Origin: an uncultured bacterium
GTDB lineage: Bacteria > Verrucomicrobiota > Kiritimatiellia > RFP12 > UBA1067
DNA length: 6,865 nt
Assembly: GCA_902779075.1 (NCBI GenBank)
Contig: CACZAK010000227.1
Location: forward strand, 1 to 6,865
Reading direction: 5' to 3'
Below, piece after piece: positions 1 to 5,611 of the stretch (the stretch's first letter is position 1; the number at the start of each line of letters is the position of its first letter). The notes under the pieces were generated by a model. That model made no database searches, was not told where the DNA came from, and worked only from the letters and a program-made list of their open reading frames with translations. The translations under genes were made by a program, and so were the position numbers.

Positions 1-5
1 TGAAC

Positions 6-1232
6 GTGTTCATGATCTTCCGCGTGGCCGTGCGCGCGATCTGGCGCAACAAGACGCGCAGCGCCCTCACGATGCTCGGCATCATCTTCGGCATCGCGGC
101 CGTGATCGTGGTGCTCGCGATCGGACGCGGCGCCTCACTCAACATGGTCGCCGAGATTTCGAAGATGGGCAACAACATGGTGATGATCTTCTCCGAGCAG
201 CGACACGCCGCCGCTGGCGTACGCGGCGCGGCCGGCGAAGGGCAGAGCCTCACGGCTTCGGACGGCCTCGCCATCAGGCGCGAACTCTCGCACCTCGTGC
301 AGGCCGTCACTCCGGAGGTCCGCACGCAGATGCAGGTGGTCTACGCCGAGAAGAACTGGAGCACGACCGTCTACGGCTGCTCCACCGAGTTCAGCACGAT
401 CCGCAACTGGGACGTGGTGGAGGGGAGTTTCTTCGACGAACTGGAGGAGAAGCAGTGCGCGCGCGTGTGCCTGATCGGCCGGACGGTGGCCACCAACCTC
501 TTCCCCAACGACGACCCCGTGGGACGCACGATCCGCATCGGCAACATGCCGTTCAAGGTGAAGGGTGTGATGGGTGTGAAGGGCGTGGGAGGTTTCGGAC
601 AGGATCAGGACGACGCCGTACTCGCGCCCTACACCACCGTGAAGCGCGTGCTGCAGGCCTCCAAGTTCCCCGACAACGTGCGCCACATCAAGCTCTCGCT
701 CTACTCGATGGACCAGCTTGACGAGGCGAAGCGCGAGATCGGTCTGCTCCTTCGCCAGCGGCACCGCCTTGCGGACGACGATGACGACGACTTCCGTATC
801 ATAGACATGGCGGAGATCACCTCCACGATGAGCGCCGTCTCGAGTACGATGACCGTGCTCCTCGCGGCCGTCGCGGCAATCTCGCTCCTTGTGGGCGGCA
901 TCGGCATCATGAACATCATGCTCGTGTCCGTCACGGAGCGTATCCGCGAGATCGGCCTCCGCATGGCCATCGGCGCCACTCCCGCCAACATCCTCGGGCA
1001 GTTCATCCTCGAGGCCGTTGTGCTCTCCACCCTCGGCGGCGCGCTTGGCGTCGCGCTCGGCGTCGCGGGTGCCCAGACGATCGGCAACCTCCAGGGCTGG
1101 CCGATCCTCGTGGAGCCATCGTCGGCTATCGGGGCGTTCCTCTTTTCGGCGTTCGTGGGCATGTTCTTCGGCTTCTACCCCGCTTGGCGCGCAAGCCGTC
1201 TAAATCCCATCGACTGCCTTAGGTACGAATGA
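6..1232 (+). CDS. MacB/FtsX-type ABC transporter permease (5' end at window edge)
   Basis: This is an inner-membrane permease of the MacB type, which pairs with a MacB-like ATPase and usually a periplasmic adaptor to move substrates or transmit mechanical force to the periplasm. About 408 residues are seen. There is a basic N-terminus with the RNKTRSALTMLGIIFGI signature and TM1 (about 21-40), a periplasmic MacB core domain (about 41-270) and an FtsX domain with three further helices (about 282-306, 335-358, 373-393). The GIMNIMLVSVTERIREIGLR block (300-319) and the YPAWRASRLNPIDCLRYE end are classic, so the 3' end is complete. The start is uncertain. GTG at 6 and ATG at 12 are in frame, but the frame is open to the window edge and the leading tga would be an ATGA overlap if the preceding base is A, giving an M-N-V-F start one base outside. 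Six consecutive Asp occur at 257-262. The substrate is unknown. Confidence 0.93.
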   Translation: MFMIFRVAVRAIWRNKTRSALTMLGIIFGIAAVIVVLAIGRGASLNMVAEISKMGNNMVMIFSEQRHAAAGVRGAAGEGQSLTASDGLAIRRELSHLVQAVTPEVRTQMQVVYAEKNWSTTVYGCSTEFSTIRNWDVVEGSFFDELEEKQCARVCLIGRTVATNLFPNDDPVGRTIRIGNMPFKVKGVMGVKGVGGFGQDQDDAVLAPYTTVKRVLQASKFPDNVRHIKLSLYSMDQLDEAKREIGLLLRQRHRLADDDDDDFRIIDMAEITSTMSAVSSTMTVLLAAVAAISLLVGGIGIMNIMLVSVTERIREIGLRMAIGATPANILGQFILEAVVLSTLGGALGVALGVAGAQTIGNLQGWPILVEPSSAIGAFLFSAFVGMFFGFYPAWRASRLNPIDCLRYE

Positions 1233-1235
1233 CAA

Positions 1236-1243
1236 AAAGGAGG
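1236..1243 (+). promoter_or_regulatory. Strong Shine-Dalgarno site for the CutC gene
   Basis: AAAGGAGG lies 7 bases upstream of the ATG at 1251 and is close to the full anti-SD complement. It fixes the CutC start and lies in the 18-base gap after the permease stop, which supports translation from a common operon mRNA. Confidence 0.85.
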
Positions 1244-1250
1244 TCCCCAC

Positions 1251-1985
1251 ATGCTTGAAGTGTGCGTAGATTCAGTTGAATCGGCTATCGCCGCCGAAGA
1301 AGGCGGAGCGGACAGGCTAGAGCTCTGCTCGTCCCTTGTAATCGGGGGCGTCTCGCCCACGGCTGCGCTCTACGAGGCCATTCGCCGTCGCGTCGCGTTG
1401 CCGGTGCGCGCCATGGTGCGTCCGCGCTTCGGCGACTTCCTCTACACGGATTTCGAAAAGGAGACGATGCTCGCAGAGGCGTCCGCGTGGCGTACGCTGG
1501 GCGTTGAGGGCGTTGTGGTCGGCGCGTTGCTGCCCGACGGACGCCTCGACTCTGGATTTCTGCGCGAGTTCATCGCAGCCGCCGGGGGAATGCGCGTCAC
1601 ACTCCATAGGGCATTTGACGTCAGCGGCGACCCTTTTGAGTCGCTTGAGGAGGCGATTGCGCTTGGCTTTGACACTATCCTGACGTCCGGTCAGAAGTCG
1701 TCCTGTCGGCTTGGTGCCGCGCTCATAGGCGAACTGCACCGGCGTGCGGCGGGGCGCATAGACATCCTTGTAGGCGCGGGCGTGGACGCCGCAGCCATCC
1801 GCGAGCTGCGTCCCGTCACTGGATGCAGCAGCTTCCACATGTCAGGGAAGGTAACGCTTGAGAGCGGCATGAAGTTCCGTCGTGAGGGTGTGCCCATGGG
1901 AATACCCGGAATGAACGAGTTCTCCGTGTGGCGTACGGACGCCGCGCGCATCCGCGCCGCTAGGGAAGTGCTTTCATCGTTGTGA
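1251..1985 (+). CDS. cutC: CutC-family protein (PF03932 TIM barrel)
   Basis: This is a cytoplasmic TIM-barrel protein of the CutC family. Its 244 residues match the usual bacterial length of about 240-250. Family motifs appear in order: GADRLELC (19-26), GGVSPT (32-37), MVRPRFGDFLYT (55-66), GVVVGALLPDGRLD (87-100), TLHRAFD (117-123), ILTSGQ (143-148), VGAGVDAA (174-181) and FHMSGK (195-200). The ATG follows a strong SD. CutC was named for copper tolerance in E. coli, but that phenotype was later attributed largely to the small RNA MicL encoded at the 3' end of cutC, so the biochemical role of the protein is unsettled. No copper transporter, chaperone or copper regulator is visible here. The neighbours are an ABC permease and a sugar kinase, which makes a carbohydrate-linked role as plausible as a metal-linked one (inference). 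The family call is very secure and the function is not. Confidence 0.95.
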   Translation: MLEVCVDSVESAIAAEEGGADRLELCSSLVIGGVSPTAALYEAIRRRVALPVRAMVRPRFGDFLYTDFEKETMLAEASAWRTLGVEGVVVGALLPDGRLDSGFLREFIAAAGGMRVTLHRAFDVSGDPFESLEEAIALGFDTILTSGQKSSCRLGAALIGELHRRAAGRIDILVGAGVDAAAIRELRPVTGCSSFHMSGKVTLESGMKFRREGVPMGIPGMNEFSVWRTDAARIRAAREVLSSL

Positions 1986-1993
1986 AATAAGTC

Positions 1994-2000
1994 TGGAGGA
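1994..2000 (+). promoter_or_regulatory. Shine-Dalgarno site for the FGGY kinase
   Basis: TGGAGGA contains GGAGG 5 bases upstream of the ATG at 2005, inside the 19-base gap after CutC. It decides the kinase start and supports co-transcription. No promoter-like sequence fits in the gap. Confidence 0.8.
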
Positions 2001-2004
2001 AAAC

Positions 2005-3576
2005 ATGAAGAAGATGCTTGGAATAGAGTTCGGGTCAACGCGCATCAAGGCCGTACTTGCGGACGAAAACGGCAAGGTGCTCGTGTCCGGATCGTATGGC
2101 TGGGAAAACCGCCTGCTGTCCGGCGGCGTGTGGAGCTACAAGCTCGAGGACGCGCTGAAGGGCATGCAGGTCGCATACGCGGAACTGAAGGCCGCATACC
2201 GCAAGGCGACGAGCAAGACGCTAGACTCTCTTGACGCGATTGGCATCTCGGGCATGATGCACGGCTACCTGCCGTTCGATGCGCGCGGCAAGCAGCTCGC
2301 GCCGTTCCGCACGTGGCGTTGCACGATTACTGCGGAAGCTTCCGGAAAGCTCACCAAGGCGTTCGACTTCACGATCCCGCAACGCTGGAGCGTGGCGCAC
2401 CTTTACCAGCGCGTCCTCGACGGAGGCGTGGAGCTGAAGAGCCTTTCGTTCCTCACTACGCTTGCAGGGTGGATTCACTACAAGCTGACGGGCGAGAAGG
2501 TACTCGGCCTTGGCGAGGCGAGCGGAATGTTCCCGGTCGATCCCGCTACTAAGAACTACGATGCGAAAATGGCGCGCACGTTCGACCGCCTCGCGGCGAA
2601 GAAGGGCAAGCTCCCGTGGAAGGTGCTGGACGTGCTGCCGCGTCCGCTCCCCGCCGGCGAATGCGCGGGCGCGCTCACGGAGGCGGGGGCGCGTCTTCTT
2701 GACCCGTCCGGCGACCTTGCGTCTGGAGCGCTCGCTGCGCCGCCGGAGGGCGATGTGCAGACCGGCATGGCCGCCACGAACACGGTGCGCCCCGGCACCG
2801 CAAATATTTCAGCCGGCACGAGCGCGTTCGCCGTCGTCGCTCTCGCGAAGCCTCTTGCGAAGAGGCATCCCGAGATTGACGTGTGCGTGTCGCCTACCGG
2901 CGCGCAGGTTGCGATGAGCCACGCGAACACGTGTACGAGCGACATCAACGCCTGGGTGGCGCTTCTGGGCGGCGACTACGACCGGCTCTTCAAGGAGGCG
3001 CTCAAAGGCGCGCCGGACTGCGGCGGCGTGGTGTCCGTGCCGTTCTTCGGCGGCGAGCCCGTGGTGGGGATGACGCAGGATCCGGGCGACGCGATGGGCG
3101 GCTGCGCGGGGTGTCCGCTCGTCACGCGCGCGACGGACGCCGACTTCACGCTCGCGAACTTCATGCGCGCGCACATCTACTCCGCGTTTGCGGCCGTGCG
3201 CATTGGCCTCGGGATCCTTTTCGACGAGGGGCTGAAGCTCAAGGGCATTACTGGACACGGTGGCATCTTCAAGACGCCCGGCGTGGCGCAGCAGGTTCTC
3301 GCGGATGCGGTGAATGCCCCGGCCACGTGTCTTGAGACGGCCGGCGAAGGCGGCGCGTGGGGCATGGCGCTTCTTGCCGCGTACGCGCACGCGCGCCAGT
3401 CGGCCAAGGCCACATGTACGCTAGAGGACTTCCTCGCGAAGAGAATCTTCGCAGACGCGAAGGGCGTGACGCTCAAACCGACGCGCGTCGGCGTGAAGGG
3501 CTACGCCAAGTATCTGGAGAGATTCGGGGCGGCGCTTGTGGCGGATGCCGTCGCATCAAAGATTCATGCTCTTTGA
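2005..3576 (+). CDS. FGGY-family carbohydrate kinase, probably a pentulose kinase
   Basis: This is a cytoplasmic ATP-dependent sugar kinase of 523 residues, a typical FGGY length. The N-terminal lobe (about 4-260) has the phosphate-binding motif GIEFGSTRIKAVLAD (6-20), GISGMMHGYLPFD (80-92, compare GISGQMHG of xylulokinases), FRTWR (101-105) and LTTLAGWIHYKLTG (150-163). The C-terminal lobe (about 265-475) has NISAGTSAF (267-275), the CTSDINAWV block (310-318), GHGGIFKTPGVAQQ (417-430) and ETAGEGGAWGMALLAAYA (444-461). Counting back from GTS against E. coli XylB, Asp250 falls on the catalytic base. The first motif has Glu8 where most FGGY kinases have Asp. The pattern fits, from memory, a subfamily often near L-arabinose genes in Firmicutes and Bacteroidota, so L-ribulose or another pentulose is a reasonable guess. 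No isomerase, epimerase or aldolase is in the window, so the substrate stays unassigned. A CxxC (367-370) sits in a Gly-rich loop. Confidence 0.92.
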   Translation: MKKMLGIEFGSTRIKAVLADENGKVLVSGSYGWENRLLSGGVWSYKLEDALKGMQVAYAELKAAYRKATSKTLDSLDAIGISGMMHGYLPFDARGKQLAPFRTWRCTITAEASGKLTKAFDFTIPQRWSVAHLYQRVLDGGVELKSLSFLTTLAGWIHYKLTGEKVLGLGEASGMFPVDPATKNYDAKMARTFDRLAAKKGKLPWKVLDVLPRPLPAGECAGALTEAGARLLDPSGDLASGALAAPPEGDVQTGMAATNTVRPGTANISAGTSAFAVVALAKPLAKRHPEIDVCVSPTGAQVAMSHANTCTSDINAWVALLGGDYDRLFKEALKGAPDCGGVVSVPFFGGEPVVGMTQDPGDAMGGCAGCPLVTRATDADFTLANFMRAHIYSAFAAVRIGLGILFDEGLKLKGITGHGGIFKTPGVAQQVLADAVNAPATCLETAGEGGAWGMALLAAYAHARQSAKATCTLEDFLAKRIFADAKGVTLKPTRVGVKGYAKYLERFGAALVADAVASKIHAL

Positions 3577-3577
3577 T
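3555..3577. terminator. Dyad at convergent gene ends, possible shared 3'-end hairpin
   Basis: ATCAAAG (3555-3561) and CTTTGAT (3571-3577) form a perfect 7-bp inverted repeat with a 9-base loop. It spans the kinase stop codon and sits a few bases beyond the stop of the minus-strand peptidase gene. On the + strand a second weak hairpin (TCGC 3577-3580 with GCGA 3588-3591) runs into ATTTTT (3592-3597), which resembles a minimal intrinsic terminator. On the - strand no T-run follows. With 3 bases between the stop codons, any terminator must overlap coding sequence. The role is inferred from position and symmetry only. Confidence 0.35.
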
Positions 3578-3579
3578 CG

Positions 3580-5439
3580 CTAAGGCTGCGAATTTTTCAG
3601 CGTCACCTTGAAGAACCTGTTGGTCGTCGTGGAGAGTTTGTCCTTCGGCACCTCGCTCCATCCGCCTGTGGGCGGAAAATCGCGGCATCCCCAGATCGTG
3701 TAGGTCCGTGCCGTGCCTAGGTCGGGCGTCCATGAAAGCGATGGAACGCCGTTCGTGACGGCGATGGAGAGCGTAAAGTCGTCATTTGGATTCGAGGGGT
3801 CAAGCCCCGCGAGCCAGTTCGCCCAGAGCGTGCGCCCGTTCGCGCCGACGATGTTCGCGAACGCGCCGAATGTCTCGCCGTGCTGTGCGTAGGCGAGGGC
3901 GTTAGTGGCTGCGAGGGTCTCGAGCGCCTCTGTGCCATCTGCCGTTTCACCCGGCGCGTCGCCTGCTTTCATAGGCACTGTCGAGCGCGTGTATGCTTTG
4001 ATACAGAACGCGGCAGGATTTTCGTAAGAGAATCCCTCGTTGGTATCGCTGAAAGAGATTTTTTCGTCAATAAGATCACGCCACTCAGTTATACCTGCGT
4101 TCGTGCGGCCAATGTACGTACACCCCCGCTGATGGTTTGCGTCTGCATATTGGCAGTCGAAAATGTCATCATGCACCTTGCAATGCACCAGATGGGAAGG
4201 AGAAGTTCCCAGTTGTTCGTACACGACCGTGAAATTGGAATTGTCTGAAATACGGATGGCGTCCTGAAGGGCAATGGTCGTGTAACCGGCGTGCGGAAGC
4301 GTTCCGTCCTGTGTGAGTGCGATGCTACCACCCTCGATGGGGGAAGATGTACCTCGTGTGACATTCGTGTAGATTGTGATCGTGTAGGGATTTGCGTCGA
4401 TTGAAGACCATACGCCAACCGCTGCTAGTTCTTCATTCCAGGCGGACGTGAACACCGATGCTTCCAAAGTGCAGTCGCGCCAGGTGTCGCCCAGTTCGTA
4501 AACGGCCCCTAGCTTGTCGTAGCCGTAAACTGCCGTGTAATTTTCATTGGATGTCGCCGGCAGAAATACGGAATTATGGTAAATTCCCAAGCTTTTATCA
4601 TAGTAGGAAACGTACCAGTAGCCCCCGGCCGTGCCATCACTTGTGCCATGGCTGTTCTTGATGAGCCATGCGCCGTTGCCGGGGGGCGTAGAGGCAAAGT
4701 TACTTGCAGGCCAGTTGTCATCCCATCCGATCACCGTAACCGCATGGTCGCAGTAATACGAGCTGTAATACGCGGAACAGCCTTTTTTTGAGGAATAAGT
4801 CCATTGCACAGGTACTGCCACTGCACCGTAAGTCATGACGGCAGACTTCATGGCCTGACGTGTCTGCTCTGTTCCGTCGAGTTCGGGCACCCACACGACA
4901 TTCTGTATGTGCAGCACAGGGGACAAAGTCCGACTGGGATTCGCATCCCATTCAGATGTAGTATACCGGTAGAAGTCGTTTCTCTCAGTCACTACGCCGC
5001 CCCAGCGCAGCAGGTATGCGGCTGCCATATCGAAGTTGCCGCCGTCATCAACATTCCAACCAAAGCCAGAGAGCGATGCTATGTTCTTTTCGGACAAGTC
5101 CCATGTGCCAAGATTGGTTCTGAGAAGCTGCGTCTCAATGACGGCACACGAGGCAAAAGTCCAGCACGTATTCCATGGGTTCTGGTTCTTCACCGGCGTC
5201 ACCCATCCGTAATCGCGGGAGTTCCATGATGATGGAAGGGGTGTTGACTTCAGTCGCTTGGGGGATGTCTTCGCGCCATCTGCGCGCATTATCTTTATCC
5301 GGTGTGGCGGAGGACGGAATCCAGTCGGGCGAACGTCGTCACCCACGGCGGCCATGGATATGGCCGCCGTGCAGATCATCGCCACAAGGCGGAGGAATGC
5401 TTTTTTTGCATGCCTCCGATATGGATTCTTTTCTTTCAT
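3580..5439 (-). CDS. Secreted papain-family (C1A) cysteine peptidase with lectin-like region and C-terminal beta module
   Basis: This is an exported cysteine endopeptidase of 619 residues from the ATG at 5439. That start is preferred to one 16 codons upstream because it gives a clean signal peptide: basic residues 8-17, hydrophobic core about 18-33, likely cleavage near AAVGD. There is no long inhibitory propeptide. The catalytic domain (about 68-292) shows SWNSRDYGWVTPVKNQN, with Gln86 as oxyanion residue, Cys92 (NTCWTF) as nucleophile, His232 (CDHAVTVIGWDDN) and Asn262 (WLIKNSHGT). KNSHG replaces the usual KNSWG, and the Cys of CGSCW is absent. Residues about 300-483 resemble the lectin-like domain that follows many bacterial C1A enzymes. 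A helical linker (about 500-530), LDPSNPNDD (546-554) and a small beta domain ending in NRFFKVTL resemble C-terminal modules of PVC-group secreted proteins, perhaps for surface attachment (inference). No SD precedes the ATG. It is divergent from the C10 peptidase gene. Confidence 0.9.
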   Translation of the reverse strand: MKEKNPYRRHAKKAFLRLVAMICTAAISMAAVGDDVRPTGFRPPPHRIKIMRADGAKTSPKRLKSTPLPSSWNSRDYGWVTPVKNQNPWNTCWTFASCAVIETQLLRTNLGTWDLSEKNIASLSGFGWNVDDGGNFDMAAAYLLRWGGVVTERNDFYRYTTSEWDANPSRTLSPVLHIQNVVWVPELDGTEQTRQAMKSAVMTYGAVAVPVQWTYSSKKGCSAYYSSYYCDHAVTVIGWDDNWPASNFASTPPGNGAWLIKNSHGTSDGTAGGYWYVSYYDKSLGIYHNSVFLPATSNENYTAVYGYDKLGAVYELGDTWRDCTLEASVFTSAWNEELAAVGVWSSIDANPYTITIYTNVTRGTSSPIEGGSIALTQDGTLPHAGYTTIALQDAIRISDNSNFTVVYEQLGTSPSHLVHCKVHDDIFDCQYADANHQRGCTYIGRTNAGITEWRDLIDEKISFSDTNEGFSYENPAAFCIKAYTRSTVPMKAGDAPGETADGTEALETLAATNALAYAQHGETFGAFANIVGANGRTLWANWLAGLDPSNPNDDFTLSIAVTNGVPSLSWTPDLGTARTYTIWGCRDFPPTGGWSEVPKDKLSTTTNRFFKVTLKNSQP

Positions 5440-5449
5440 GGGCGGAATT

Positions 5450-5458
5450 AGTATAGCA
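5450..5458 (-). promoter_or_regulatory. Extended -10 promoter of the C1A peptidase gene
   Basis: Read on the minus strand, the bases are TGC followed by TATACT, an extended -10 element. The -10 ends 10 bases before the ATG at 5439, so transcription would start about 4 bases upstream of that ATG, leaving no room for a Shine-Dalgarno site. No good -35 is seen at 17-18 bases, which fits an extended -10 promoter. A second and third copy of the TG[C/G]TATACT element occur at 5555 and 6835. Confidence 0.6.
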
Positions 5459-5489
5459 TATTCCGGGCCCCGTTGGTGTAATTGCAAGG

Positions 5490-5516
5490 CTCTTTTCAGC
5501 TCTTTTCAGATTTCAG
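5490..5516. repeat. Tandem 10-bp repeat in the divergent promoter region, operator candidate
   Basis: CTCTTTTCAG occurs twice head to tail (5490-5499, 5500-5509), followed by a partial third copy ATTTCAG (5510-5516). The period of about one helical turn puts the copies on the same DNA face. The array lies between the two opposed promoters, roughly 47-73 bases upstream of the predicted minus-strand start and 54-80 upstream of the plus-strand start, a usual distance for an activator site serving both genes. The binding protein is unknown and the role is inferred. Confidence 0.5.
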
Positions 5517-5526
5517 TTTTAAGCGG

Positions 5527-5540
5527 GCGCAGTGTTGCGC
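5527..5540. repeat. Inverted repeat overlapping the -35 of the C10 peptidase promoter
   Basis: GCGCA (5527-5531) and TGCGC (5536-5540) form a perfect 5-bp dyad around GTGT. An alternative outer pairing is AAGCG (5521-5525) with CGCTT (5538-5542). The right arm coincides with the TTGCGC -35 hexamer, so a protein bound here would compete with RNA polymerase. The dyad is short and could be chance in GC-rich DNA. Confidence 0.35.
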
Positions 5541-5563
5541 TTTCAGCATCCGTTTGGTATACT
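5535..5563 (+). promoter_or_regulatory. Promoter of the C10 peptidase gene
   Basis: TTGCGC (5535-5540), a 17-base spacer and TATACT (5558-5563) preceded by TGG form a sigma70-type promoter with an extended -10. The predicted start of transcription is near 5570, which is exactly the G of an in-frame GTG codon. Translation could therefore begin leaderless at 5570 or, as annotated, at the ATG at 5612 after a leader of about 42 bases. Confidence 0.6.
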
Positions 5564-5611
5564 TTTACGGTGAAAGCTGCATTCAATGACCTCGTGAAGA
5601 GAAAGAAGAAC

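Noticed and set aside
135..764. Long minus-strand ORF (209 residues) opposite the permease
   Set aside because: It is antisense to a clear MacB-type gene. The translation is His/Arg/Val-rich with no recognisable motif, as expected for a shadow frame in GC-rich DNA.
2809..3390. Minus-strand ORF (193 residues) opposite the kinase
   Set aside because: It is Arg/His/Ala-rich low-complexity translation antisense to conserved FGGY motifs, a GC-driven open frame.
5440..5487. Sixteen-codon N-terminal extension of the C1A peptidase
   Set aside because: It would run through the TATACT promoter element and put a non-basic stretch before a good signal peptide. ATG at 5439 is preferred.
5586..5597. Tiny upstream ORF ATG-ACC-TCG-TGA before the C10 start
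   Set aside because: It is only three codons, has no SD and no conserved peptide, so there is no support for a regulatory leader peptide.
5258..5611. Upstream extension of the C10 peptidase frame (118 codons)
   Set aside because: It overlaps the C1A gene's start in antisense and both promoters, and would bury the signal peptide internally. The frame is open by chance.
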